Origin: Bacteroides sp.
Lineage (GTDB): Bacteria; Bacteroidota; Bacteroidia; Bacteroidales; Bacteroidaceae
DNA: 64,000 nucleotides
Reading direction: 5' to 3'
NCBI GenBank assembly: GCA_022648295.1
Contig: JALCME010000001.1
Location: forward strand, 1 to 64,000
Shown here: positions 37,444 through 46,080 of the stretch, piece after piece
Numbering within the stretch: position 1 is the stretch's first letter
How the letters are laid out: each line of letters begins with the position of its first letter
Notes under the pieces: model-generated
The model's input: only the letters and a program-made list of their open reading frames with translations
Databases searched by the model: none
Told to the model about the DNA's origin: nothing
Translations under genes and position numbers: made by a program

Positions 37444-38823
37444 ATGAAGTATATAAAATATATGGAACGTATCAGATTTAAATTCGTCCTTCTGCCAATG
37501 CTTTTACTATTAGTTATTGGTTGTAGTGATAAGACATCACCCACGCTTGAACTCTCACAAACAGAGTTTAAAAATCTTTCTTATATTGATGCTCAAGCTA
37601 TTGTTAACATTGCTTCAAACAGCAATTGGACCGTCACGAGTAATGCATCATGGTGTGTTCCTTCTAAGACTAGTGGAACTGGAAACGATTCTATAAAAAT
37701 AGTTATCAAAAATAACGAAGGAGGAATACGGACAGCTAATGTAACGATTAGCATAGAAGACCAATTGTCCCAGACTATAACCATCACTCAAGAAGCGGAA
37801 TATCATTATAGATTACCCGTCATCTTCCATGTACTGTATAAAGACGAGAATGATACGCTGCAATATATCAAACAGGAACGCTTGGCATACCTGCTTAATG
37901 CTGTTAATAACTTGTATCAAAATTCAAGAAGCAGTGTAGACATGAATTTAGAATTTACATTAGCCACCACTGATGAAAATGGAAATACGCTCGCTACTCC
38001 GGGAGTGGAATACGTTTACTGGGCAAACACTCCAATGGATTGTTCCTCTTTTATGAGTGATAACACAGGTCAATATGTATCGCTATTATGGGATCCAAAC
38101 AAATACATAAATGTGATGCTTTATAATTTTACCTCAGATAATTCAGGGAGCATAACATTAGGTATTACCCACTTACCTTTTTCGACTAAAGGAAGTACCT
38201 ATTTAGAAGGACTTAGTTCCATATCGCAAACATCCTTGGTCAAAAGTAATTTAGCCTTTCCTTATTGCGCATCAATCAACAGCTTATATATCTATGAGGA
38301 GTCCGGTGAATACTATAATTCTGCCGATGCAACAGTGACCTTAGCCCATGAATTAGGGCATTATATAGGACTTCACCACCCTTTCTCCGAAAATGCAAAT
38401 GGAAGTTTAAATCCGAATTGCATCAATTCGGATTATTGCGATGATACACCTACCTATGATAGAAATGCATACGGAGAGGTACTAGCGATGCTTCTCAAAA
38501 AAAGTAATGTTACAATGAGTGAAGCAGCTACTCGCGAAGATTGCAATACAAGCGAAGAATTCATAGGACGCAATATAATGGATTACGAAGTCTGTTATTC
38601 CGACCAGTTCACATCAGACCAACGAGCACGTATCCGCCACGTCCTGGCTTACAGTCCGCTTATCCCCGGACCTAAAAAGACTACTACCACCACAAAAAGC
38701 ATAGTATATGAAGGACCATTGGATCTCCCAATACTTTACAGAAAATGTGGATATAAAATGATAGACGGAGCATATCCTCGGTTCATTACCAGTATTTCCG
38801 ATAAGAATAGCTGGTTTGAATAA
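37444..38823 (+). CDS. Zinc metalloproteinase lipoprotein with BACON domain
   Basis: A 459-residue lipoprotein (signal ending LLLVIGC, Cys27) with a BACON domain (about 30-115: LELSQTEFKNLSYIDAQAIV, then NWTVTSNASW) and a C-terminal metzincin-type peptidase. The zinc motif HELGHYIGLHH places ligands at His302, His306 and His312 with Glu303 as base, and a Met-turn candidate is NIMDY. It fits the M43/BF0631 group of Bacteroides metalloproteinase lipoproteins. Start codons at 37444 and 37462 are both possible. A Thr-rich stretch follows the catalytic domain. Likely surface or periplasmic; substrate unknown. Confidence 0.85.
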   Translation: MKYIKYMERIRFKFVLLPMLLLLVIGCSDKTSPTLELSQTEFKNLSYIDAQAIVNIASNSNWTVTSNASWCVPSKTSGTGNDSIKIVIKNNEGGIRTANVTISIEDQLSQTITITQEAEYHYRLPVIFHVLYKDENDTLQYIKQERLAYLLNAVNNLYQNSRSSVDMNLEFTLATTDENGNTLATPGVEYVYWANTPMDCSSFMSDNTGQYVSLLWDPNKYINVMLYNFTSDNSGSITLGITHLPFSTKGSTYLEGLSSISQTSLVKSNLAFPYCASINSLYIYEESGEYYNSADATVTLAHELGHYIGLHHPFSENANGSLNPNCINSDYCDDTPTYDRNAYGEVLAMLLKKSNVTMSEAATREDCNTSEEFIGRNIMDYEVCYSDQFTSDQRARIRHVLAYSPLIPGPKKTTTTTKSIVYEGPLDLPILYRKCGYKMIDGAYPRFITSISDKNSWFE

Positions 38824-38844
38824 AGTCAGCAAATAAAATAATCT

Positions 38845-38896
38845 CTTTTATATAATAATAGCCGGTTTCTATAAACCGGCTATTATTATATAAAAG
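38845..38896. terminator. 24-bp perfect inverted repeat, 4-base loop
   Basis: Left arm 38845-38868 and right arm 38873-38896 are exact reverse complements around a CTAT loop, with core TAGCCGGTTT/AAACCGGCTA inside A/T flanks. It begins 21 bases after the metalloproteinase stop, so it most likely ends that transcript. The perfect symmetry means it can act from both sides. Confidence 0.75.
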
Positions 38897-38960
38897 ACAA
38901 CCTCACAACCTCTCCGCTACAGAAAAAGTAACAAACAGTATATAATGAAACAAAAAAATG

Positions 38961-38968
38961 TAACTTTG
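38961..38968 (+). promoter_or_regulatory. -7 element for the 990-residue gene
   Basis: TAACTTTG fits TAnnTTTG, about 60 bases before the next start codon. Confidence 0.5.
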
Positions 38969-39028
38969 TCAGCATACGGGAAGAAAAAGGACTCTCCCCC
39001 TTAAATAAAATACTTAAATATAAAAGAT

Positions 39029-42001
39029 ATGCTGAGTAAATTCAAGCTCAACCAACTTTACTTCAAAGATACGCAATTTGCCAATTTAATGACACGGCGC
39101 ATCTTCAATATTCTCCTAATAGCCAATCCGTATGATGCTTTCATGTTGGAAGATGATGGACGCATAGACGAAAAAATATTTAATGAATACACTTCCCTTT
39201 CCCTACGCTATCCTCCCCGATTTAGTCAGGTGTCTACTTGCGAGGAAGCCATAGCACAACTCTCTACCATACCATACGATCTCATTATTTATATGCCAGG
39301 AACGGGAGATAACGAAAGCTTCGATGTAGCACGGCATATAAAAAATTTGTTCAAGCAAATACCTATGGTAATACTAACGCCTTTCAGCCATGGTATCACC
39401 AAACGCATTGCACACGAAGACCTAAGTCCTTTTGAATATATATTCTGCTGGTTGGGAAATACAGATCTGTTGCTCTCTATCATTAAACTGATAGAGGATA
39501 AGATGAACCTTGAAAATGATGTAAAAGAGGTAGGTGTGCAATTGATTCTGCTAGTGGAAGATGGCATTCGCTTTTACTCGTCTATACTACCCAACTTATA
39601 TAAATTTGTACTTCAACAAAGTCAGGAATTTTCCACCGAAGCCCTCAACGCCCATCAACGCACGTTGCGTATGCGTGGACGGCCTAAAATAGTATTGGCA
39701 CGTACTTTCGAAGAAGCTACAGCCATATACGACAAATACATGAATAACGTATTAGGAGTGATCACCGACGTACGTTTTCCGAAAGATGGAGCGAAAGACT
39801 CGCTAGCCGGCATTAAACTCTGCGCAAGCATACGTAAAAAGGACCCGTTTGTACCTTTGATTATCCAATCTTCCGAAACGGGAAACGCGGCATACGCAAC
39901 TAAATATGGAGCTGCTTTTATTGATAAAAGCTCCAAAAAGATGGATGTGGATCTCCGACGTATTGTATCAGAGAACTTTGGCTTTGGCGACTTCGTCTTT
40001 CGTAACCCCGACACCATGGAAGAGATTGCCCGTGTAAAAAACCTCAAAGAACTACAAAACATCCTCTTTGCCGTACCAGCCGAATCTTTCCTTTATCATA
40101 TCAGCCGCAACCATATCAGCCGGTGGCTTTATTCCCGTGCCATGTTTCCGGTTGGCGAATTTCTGAAGCCCATCACCTGGAACAGTCTGCAAGATGTGGA
40201 TGCCCATCGGGAAATTATCTTCGAGGCCATTGTCAAATACCGCAAGATGAAAAATCAGGGAGTTGTGGCAGTATTCAAGCGTGACCGTTTCGACCGATAT
40301 TCCAATTTCGCCCGCATTGGCGACGGTTCACTGGGGGGTAAAGGAAGAGGACTTGCCTTTATAGACAACATGGTAAAACGCCACTCCGAATTAGACGAAC
40401 TGGAGAATGCGCATATCGCCATCCCCAAAACAGTGGTACTGTGTGCCGATGTGTTCGATGAGTTCATGGAAACAAATAATCTGTATCAGATAGCTCTATC
40501 GGATACAGATGACGACACCATATTGCGCTATTTTCTAAAAGCCAAACTACCGGACCGCTTAATAGAAGACTTCTTCACTTTTTTTGATGTAGTGAAATCT
40601 CCTATTGCCATCCGTTCATCTTCGCTGCTTGAAGATTCACACTACCAACCTTTTGCCGGCATATACAACACCTATATGATTCCCTTTTTAGACGACAAAT
40701 ATGAAATGCTTCATATGCTGTGCGATGCAATAAAAGGAGTATATGCCTCGGTCTACTTTCGTGACAGCAAAGCTTACATGCAAGCTACCAGCAACGTCAT
40801 TGATCAGGAAAAAATGGCTGTTATCCTGCAAGAAGTCGTAGGTAACCAATACGGAGACCGCTACTATCCTTCCATGTCAGGTGTGGCACGCTCGCTCAAT
40901 TACTATCCCATAGGAGACGAAAAGACAGAGGAAGGAGTAGTAAACCTCGCCTTGGGACTAGGAAAATATATAGTGGATGGAGGCACCACCCTGCGATTTT
41001 CTCCTTATCACCCCAAACACATCTTGCAAACCAGCAGTACGGAATTGGCCCTAAAAGAAACTCAGACCAGCTTTTATGCACTTGATCTGCACAATACAGG
41101 AGAGATATTTTCCATTGATGATGGCTTTAACCTGTTGAAGCTACCTGTTAAAGAGGCGGAAAAAGACGGATCGCTCATGTACATTGCCTCTACCTACGAC
41201 CCCTACGACGATCTCATCCGCGATGAGCTATGCACGGGTGGGCGCAAAGTCATCACCTTTGCCAACATTCTACAGCACGATGTGTTTCCATTAGCCCACA
41301 TTCTGCAACTGGTTTTAAAAGACAGTGAACAAGAAATGCGCCGCCCGGTGGAATTGGAGTTTGCAGTAACGATCAATCAGGATAACAGCGAAAAGAACAC
41401 TTTCTATCTGCTCCAAATCCGCCCGATAGTAAACAGTAAGGAAATTCTGGATGAGGACCTCAATAAGATACCGGATCAAAACCTGTTACTTCGCTCCAAC
41501 AATTCCCTCGGACATGGCATCATCAACGATCTATATGATATAGTATATATAAAAACAGCCAATTACAGTGCATCCAACAATCAGAAGATTGCAAAAGAAA
41601 TAGAACTGCTAAACCGGGAATTCCAAGCCAAAGGTAAAAACTATATTCTGATTGGTCCGGGTCGTTGGGGTAGTAGTGACTCCAGCCTTGGCATACCGGT
41701 AAAGTGGCCCCATATCTCGGCTGCGCGGATCATTGTAGAAGCTGGGCTGAATAATTACCGCATAGACCCCAGTCAAGGGACACATTTCTTTCAGAACCTG
41801 ACCTCATTTGGAGTGGGTTACTTTACCATCAATGCTTTTATGAATGACGGTCTGTACAATCAGGATTTCTTAAATGGACAACCAGCCGTATATGAAACAA
41901 AATATATCCGTCACATACACTTTGAGCAACCCATGATAGTAAAGATGGACGGAAAGAAAAAAGAAGGCATTGTTATGCTGCCCGAGGAGAGCCAGAAATA
42001 A
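39029..42001 (+). CDS. Receiver-like domains fused to a PEP-synthase ATP-binding domain
   Basis: A 990-residue cytosolic protein. Residues about 22-160 (FNILLIANPYDAFMLEDD) and 165-320 (VQLILLVEDGIRFYSSIL, then VLGVITDVRFPKDG and FVPLIIQSSE) look like two response-regulator-type folds. The region from about 430 (RIGDGSLGGKGRGLAFIDNM) resembles the ATP-grasp N-domain of PEP synthase and pyruvate phosphate dikinase (SPIAIRSSSLLEDSHYQPFAGIYNTY, split in the protein). I see neither the phospho-histidine swivel domain nor the PEP-binding TIM barrel, so a PEP synthase reaction is unlikely. A nucleotide-dependent kinase or regulator is more plausible. It is commonly misnamed PEP synthase. Confidence 0.75.
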   Translation: MLSKFKLNQLYFKDTQFANLMTRRIFNILLIANPYDAFMLEDDGRIDEKIFNEYTSLSLRYPPRFSQVSTCEEAIAQLSTIPYDLIIYMPGTGDNESFDVARHIKNLFKQIPMVILTPFSHGITKRIAHEDLSPFEYIFCWLGNTDLLLSIIKLIEDKMNLENDVKEVGVQLILLVEDGIRFYSSILPNLYKFVLQQSQEFSTEALNAHQRTLRMRGRPKIVLARTFEEATAIYDKYMNNVLGVITDVRFPKDGAKDSLAGIKLCASIRKKDPFVPLIIQSSETGNAAYATKYGAAFIDKSSKKMDVDLRRIVSENFGFGDFVFRNPDTMEEIARVKNLKELQNILFAVPAESFLYHISRNHISRWLYSRAMFPVGEFLKPITWNSLQDVDAHREIIFEAIVKYRKMKNQGVVAVFKRDRFDRYSNFARIGDGSLGGKGRGLAFIDNMVKRHSELDELENAHIAIPKTVVLCADVFDEFMETNNLYQIALSDTDDDTILRYFLKAKLPDRLIEDFFTFFDVVKSPIAIRSSSLLEDSHYQPFAGIYNTYMIPFLDDKYEMLHMLCDAIKGVYASVYFRDSKAYMQATSNVIDQEKMAVILQEVVGNQYGDRYYPSMSGVARSLNYYPIGDEKTEEGVVNLALGLGKYIVDGGTTLRFSPYHPKHILQTSSTELALKETQTSFYALDLHNTGEIFSIDDGFNLLKLPVKEAEKDGSLMYIASTYDPYDDLIRDELCTGGRKVITFANILQHDVFPLAHILQLVLKDSEQEMRRPVELEFAVTINQDNSEKNTFYLLQIRPIVNSKEILDEDLNKIPDQNLLLRSNNSLGHGIINDLYDIVYIKTANYSASNNQKIAKEIELLNREFQAKGKNYILIGPGRWGSSDSSLGIPVKWPHISAARIIVEAGLNNYRIDPSQGTHFFQNLTSFGVGYFTINAFMNDGLYNQDFLNGQPAVYETKYIRHIHFEQPMIVKMDGKKKEGIVMLPEESQK

Positions 42002-42145
42002 GGAATGAAGGATAAGCAGGCAAGGTATCATAACGCCGCTCCATGCCCTCCATGAAGAACGCCCCTCATATTGTGAGCAAAAAAAATGGATACATATTTA
42101 GCTGAAATCGGACAAATTAAATGGACAGTTCAAAAAGAGCTCAAA

Positions 42146-42233
42146 TCAGTAGCATACTGACCTAGGATCAGTCCTATACTGAGGGTGCCTCACTCCTATA
42201 CTGAGTCACCCTCAGTCCCATACTGTTCATACC
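42146..42233. repeat. Four 22-bp imperfect tandem repeats
   Basis: Units start at 42146, 42168, 42190 and 42212, exactly 22 bases apart. Each opens with a core close to TCAGTCCyATACTG, which is itself partly palindromic (CAGT...ACTG), followed by a more variable 8 bases. Units 2 and 3 additionally pair through ACTGAGGGTG (42178-42187) and CACCCTCAGT (42207-42216). They lie in the 501-base gap between the 990-residue gene and menA. The repeats are too short, too divergent and too close together for CRISPR. Confidence 0.75.
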
Positions 42234-42258
42234 CCCTCTCAGGAGGCTTCTGAGGGGG
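42232..42258. other. GC-rich hairpin after the tandem repeats
   Basis: CCCCCTC (42232-42238) pairs with GAGGGGG (42252-42258). It could be a terminator of the upstream transcript, but no T run follows. The rest of the gap (42002-42145 and 42259-42465) shows no convincing gene; a 72-codon frame at 42271-42489 was rejected. Confidence 0.5.
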
Positions 42259-42465
42259 GATAATAACGTTATGACTCTCATCCAAAAAGATAGCATAGCA
42301 GTGAAGCGAGATTATTTACATTACACTATAAAAGGAGAGGTTATGCCTCTCCTCAAATCGTTATCTACCCTTCCCATTTACATCCAAGGTGAATGTCTGT
42401 CGCATCTCTTATCACCCAGACGAAGCATTTTCCAGTATTTTATTCTCTTTTCTATTTCCTTAGAG

Positions 42466-42473
42466 TATCTTTG
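42466..42473 (+). promoter_or_regulatory. -7 element for menA
   Basis: TATCTTTG matches TAnnTTTG, 29 bases before the menA start, which implies a leader of about 22 bases. Confidence 0.6.
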
Positions 42474-42502
42474 CAAATCATCTATCTAAAGAATGAACAG
42501 AA

Positions 42503-43387
42503 ATGGAGAATATCAAGCAAAATTCAATTCACGCATGGATACTGGCAGCACGTCCCAAAACACTAACCGGGGCAATTATACCCGTGCTAATAGGAAGTTC
42601 AGTGGCCTGTTCCCACGGATATTTCCGCCTCATGCCGGCTATCCTCTGCTTGATGTTTGCTTGTGGCATGCAAATAGCAGCCAATTTTATAAACGATTTA
42701 TATGATTTCCTAAAAGGTACCGACCGGGAAGATCGGTTAGGCCCTGAGCGGGCATGTGCACAAGGATGGATCACCCCCCGGGCAATGAAAAAGGGCATCA
42801 TCTTCACTGTTGCCGTTTCTTGTCTTTTTGGTTGCGGTTTGCTTCCCTATGGTGGATGGACACTGATTATAATAGGAATACTTTGCGTCGTCTTCGCTTT
42901 CTTATATACATTTTTCCTCTCTTACCATGGCTGGGGCGATTTGCTGGTACTTCTCTTTTTTGGTTTCGTACCGGTAGGTGGTACCTATTATGTACAAGCT
43001 CTACATCTGAACACAGATGCAGTAATAGCTTCACTCATCTCCGGGCTGGCAATAGATACACTACTCATTGTGAATAATTATAGAGACCGGGAACAAGATG
43101 CCGTAAGTGGGAAACGTACATTAATCGTCCGGTTCGGAGAAAGCTTTGGAAGCTATTTCTACCTTCTGACCGGCTGCCTGGCATCCGTCCTTTGCCTTTG
43201 GTTTGTCACTCAGGGGCTTTTTATCGCAGCCATTCTCCCGCAGCTCTATCTCTATTTCCATATCCGCACATGGAAGCGGATGATTGGAATAAGAAGCGGT
43301 AAAAAATTAAACAGCATACTGGGTGAGACTTCACGCAATATGCTGCTTTTAGGAATATTCTTAAGCATAGGACTTATTATAGGCTAA
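42503..43387 (+). CDS. menA: 1,4-dihydroxy-2-naphthoate polyprenyltransferase
   Basis: A 294-residue UbiA-superfamily membrane enzyme that adds the prenyl tail in menaquinone synthesis. The first Asp-rich motif is NFINDLYDFLKGTDREDRLGP (given as two overlapping parts around residues 62-82), the second is NNYRDREQDAVSGKRTL, and about eight to nine helices follow. RPKTLTGAIIPVLIGS at the N-terminus is typical of MenA. Menaquinone is the respiratory quinone of Bacteroides. Convergent with rfbB. Confidence 0.93.
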   Translation: MENIKQNSIHAWILAARPKTLTGAIIPVLIGSSVACSHGYFRLMPAILCLMFACGMQIAANFINDLYDFLKGTDREDRLGPERACAQGWITPRAMKKGIIFTVAVSCLFGCGLLPYGGWTLIIIGILCVVFAFLYTFFLSYHGWGDLLVLLFFGFVPVGGTYYVQALHLNTDAVIASLISGLAIDTLLIVNNYRDREQDAVSGKRTLIVRFGESFGSYFYLLTGCLASVLCLWFVTQGLFIAAILPQLYLYFHIRTWKRMIGIRSGKKLNSILGETSRNMLLLGIFLSIGLIIG

Positions 43388-43408
43388 AAACGGAAGTATC
43401 TCCGTTCC

Positions 43409-44551
43409 TTATCCACGTTTGCCATACATTTCTTCATAATAGTGTTGATAGTCACCACTGGTCACTTCTTCCACCCATTCCTGATTATTCAAATACCATT
43501 CTATGGTTTTTACAATGCCATCCTCAAACTTCGTTTCGGGATACCAGCCTAAGGCCTTGGTAATCTTGGCAGGATCAATGGCATAACGTTGATCATGTCC
43601 AAGACGGTCTTTCACAAAAGTAATTAAATCCTCATTGATCCAATCAACAGAAATTTTCCCATTGGCATCTTTCACCTTCTTCTTTAAAACCTCACGGTAC
43701 TTGGGCTCTTCAACCATCAGGCGATGAATTGTAGAAATTGTTAATTTCACAATTTCAAGGTTTGACTTCTCATTATGTCCGCCCACGTTGTACACTTCAC
43801 CTTCCCGGCCTTCACGCACTACCAAATCGATGGCCTTGCAATGATCTTCCACATACAACCAATCACGTACATTACTACCATCTCCATAAACCGGCAATTT
43901 CTTCCCTTCCAAAATATTCTTAATAATCAAGGGAATCAGCTTCTCCGGGAAATGATAAGGACCATAATTATTGGAACACCGCGTAACGCTGACCGGCATT
44001 TTATAAGTATCATGATAAGCCTTTACCACAAAATCGGCACTGGCCTTGGAAGCACTATACGGACTGTGAGGACAAAGCGGAGTTTCCTCGGTAAAATAGC
44101 CCTCTGCACCCAAAGAGCCATAAACTTCATCAGTAGAAACCTGATGATAGCGCACCCCTTTACGCCAGGTAGGATAACCATATTCATCCTTACCGGTCAC
44201 CCAGGCACAACGGGCGGCATCCAACAAATTTTGCGTTCCCAGAATATTGGTCTGCAAGAATAACTGAGGATTTTCAATGCTACGATCCACGTGACTCTCT
44301 GCTGCGAAATTGACCACGTAGTCGAATTTAAACTTGGCAAAGAGTTCGTCCACTAATATCCGATCACAAATGTCACCCTTTTCAAAGAGACACCGCTCTT
44401 CGTCAATATCCTTAGCGATAGTTCCCAAATTACCGGCATAAGTCAAAGCATCAAGTATCACCACCTTAATATCATCATGTTTTGCCAAAATATACTTGAT
44501 ATAATTGGCTCCAATAAATCCGGCAGCACCGGTTACTAAATAAGTTTTCAT
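43409..44551 (-). CDS. rfbB: dTDP-glucose 4,6-dehydratase
   Basis: A 380-residue short-chain dehydrogenase-fold enzyme making dTDP-4-keto-6-deoxyglucose. The NAD motif is TGAAGFIGANY at residues 7-17, with HVDRSIENPQLFLQTN, the Tyr-x-x-x-Lys element in PYSASKASADF, and NNYGPYHFPEKLIPL. Length is somewhat over the usual 350. It lies 17 bases after rfbA, forming a two-gene operon for deoxysugars of capsule or LPS; rfbC and rfbD are not in the window. Confidence 0.95.
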   Translation of the reverse strand: MKTYLVTGAAGFIGANYIKYILAKHDDIKVVILDALTYAGNLGTIAKDIDEERCLFEKGDICDRILVDELFAKFKFDYVVNFAAESHVDRSIENPQLFLQTNILGTQNLLDAARCAWVTGKDEYGYPTWRKGVRYHQVSTDEVYGSLGAEGYFTEETPLCPHSPYSASKASADFVVKAYHDTYKMPVSVTRCSNNYGPYHFPEKLIPLIIKNILEGKKLPVYGDGSNVRDWLYVEDHCKAIDLVVREGREGEVYNVGGHNEKSNLEIVKLTISTIHRLMVEEPKYREVLKKKVKDANGKISVDWINEDLITFVKDRLGHDQRYAIDPAKITKALGWYPETKFEDGIVKTIEWYLNNQEWVEEVTSGDYQHYYEEMYGKRG

Positions 44552-44568
44552 TGCGTTTCTATTTATAT

Positions 44569-45441
44569 TTACTTGCCTGAAGCAGTTAGTTCAATAAGAT
44601 ATTTGCCGTACTCCGTTTTTCCCAGTTTTTCACCTAATACCCGAAGTTGAGTCGCATCTATCCAACCGTTACGCCATGCAATCTCCTCAATACAGCTAAC
44701 ATAAAAGCCCTGACGATTTTGAATGGTTGCCACAAAGTTGGATGCCTCCAGCAAACTATCACAATTACCTGTATCCAGCCACGCGAAACCACGTCCAAAG
44801 AGTTCTACCTGCAGGCTTCCTTCTTCCAGATACAACCGGTTGAGATCTGTTATTTCGTATTCCCCACGAGCCGATGGCTGCAAAGAGGAAGCTTTCTCAG
44901 TCACCGTACTGTCATAGAAGTACAAACCTGGAACGGCATAATTACTATTAGGATGTTGCGGCTTTTCTTCCAGAGAAATGACCCTGCCGGTAGAATCAAA
45001 TTCAACCACCCCGTAGGCACGCGGATCTTTCACATAGTAGCCAAAAATACAAGCTCCGCGCCCGATAGTTGCAGCACGACGCAACATCGCAGAGAAACCC
45101 TGCCCGTAAAACATATTATCCCCCAGAATGAGGCATCCGGGTTCACCATTTAGAAAATCAGCTCCCAGCACAAAAGCCTGTGCCAAACCATTTGGCTTTT
45201 CTTGTATCTTATAAGAAAAAGACATTCCTATATCTTCACCGGTACCCAGCAACTCTACAAACATAGGCAAATCACGCGGAGTGGAAATAATTAAAACCTC
45301 GCGGATACCTGCCAACATTAAAGTAGAGAGAGGGTAATAAATCATCGGTTTATCATATACAGGCATAATTTGTTTGGAGATGGCCTTTGATAAAGGATAC
45401 AGCCGCGTAGCACTTCCGCCAGCAAGAATAATTCCTTTCAT
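44569..45441 (-). CDS. rfbA: Glucose-1-phosphate thymidylyltransferase
   Basis: A 290-residue nucleotidyltransferase that makes dTDP-glucose. The start at 45441 gives MKGIILAGGSATRLYPLSKA, with the G-G-S-x-T-R-L signature at residues 8-14, the expected place. Later come SKQIMPVYDKPMIYYPLSTL and LILGDNMFYGQG. Eight extra residues from an upstream ATG at 45465 are unlikely. First gene of the rfbA-rfbB pair. Confidence 0.95.
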   Translation of the reverse strand: MKGIILAGGSATRLYPLSKAISKQIMPVYDKPMIYYPLSTLMLAGIREVLIISTPRDLPMFVELLGTGEDIGMSFSYKIQEKPNGLAQAFVLGADFLNGEPGCLILGDNMFYGQGFSAMLRRAATIGRGACIFGYYVKDPRAYGVVEFDSTGRVISLEEKPQHPNSNYAVPGLYFYDSTVTEKASSLQPSARGEYEITDLNRLYLEEGSLQVELFGRGFAWLDTGNCDSLLEASNFVATIQNRQGFYVSCIEEIAWRNGWIDATQLRVLGEKLGKTEYGKYLIELTASGK

Positions 45442-45514
45442 ACGTCTATTATTATGATTTATCACCTTAATGAATTCGTCAGTGGGGCAAATTTCGGAAA
45501 GAATTATGACATAA

Positions 45515-45522
45515 CAAAATTA
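45515..45522 (-). promoter_or_regulatory. -7 element for rfbA-rfbB
   Basis: The minus strand reads TAATTTTG, about 74 bases before rfbA. Confidence 0.4.
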
Positions 45523-45533
45523 AACGGGAAAAA

Positions 45534-46025
45534 TTAACCTGCCAATTCTATCACTTCCAAATCTTTAAAAACACCATTGTCAATGATAAAACGCACCATT
45601 GTACGTACCTTATGAAAACCTGCAATGCCCGCAGCACCCGGATTTATATGAAGCATTTCAAGCGTTTTATCGTACTTTACCTTCAAAATATGTGAATGAC
45701 CACTGATAAAAAGTTTAGGCGGACGGGTAAGGAGGCTACCGCGAATAGAAGGATCATAACGCCCTGGATAACCACCGATATGCTTTATAAGCACTTCGGC
45801 ACCGTCAACCGTAAAACGATTAACCTGCGGATAAAGCTGCCGGATATCCTGTCCGTCAATATTGCCATATACCGCACGTACCGGACGAAACGCCGCCAAC
45901 TTTTGTATGACCTCTAACGAACCGATATCACCGGCATGCCAAATTTCATCGCACGATTCAAAATAGTGCAGATATTTTTCATCCCAATAACCATGCGTAT
46001 CCGATAATAAACCTATTTTTGTCAT
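45534..46025 (-). CDS. YfcE-like metallophosphodiesterase
   Basis: A 163-residue phosphoesterase of the MJ0936/YfcE class. The start at 46025 is used because MTKIGLLSDTHGYWDEKYLH opens with the first metal motif D-T-H, as in the family. Further motifs are WHAGDIGS, VYGNIDGQD, and ISGHSHILKVKY with the metal-binding G-H-x-H. Natural substrates of the class are poorly known. Divergent from ppk1 with overlapping promoters. Confidence 0.87.
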   Translation of the reverse strand: MTKIGLLSDTHGYWDEKYLHYFESCDEIWHAGDIGSLEVIQKLAAFRPVRAVYGNIDGQDIRQLYPQVNRFTVDGAEVLIKHIGGYPGRYDPSIRGSLLTRPPKLFISGHSHILKVKYDKTLEMLHINPGAAGIAGFHKVRTMVRFIIDNGVFKDLEVIELAG

Positions 46026-46030
46026 TTTCT

Positions 46031-46062
46031 TTTGTTTATGTTGGCAAAGGTAATTATATTTG
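46031..46062 (+). promoter_or_regulatory. ppk1 promoter, overlapped by a divergent promoter
   Basis: TTTG (46031-46034), a 20-base spacer and TATATTTG (46055-46062) fit the full consensus, about 19 bases before ppk1. Within the spacer the minus strand reads TACCTTTG (46045-46052) for the phosphodiesterase gene, so RNA polymerase can serve only one direction at a time. Confidence 0.65.
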
Positions 46063-46080
46063 GGCAAATCTTAATGAAAC

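Noticed and set aside
42146..42233. CRISPR array
   Set aside because: The units abut without distinct spacers, are only 22 bases long and diverge, and no cas genes are near.
42271..42489. 72-codon plus-strand frame in the large gap
   Set aside because: It overlaps the menA promoter, has no promoter or ribosome site of its own and an odd composition, so it looks like a chance frame.
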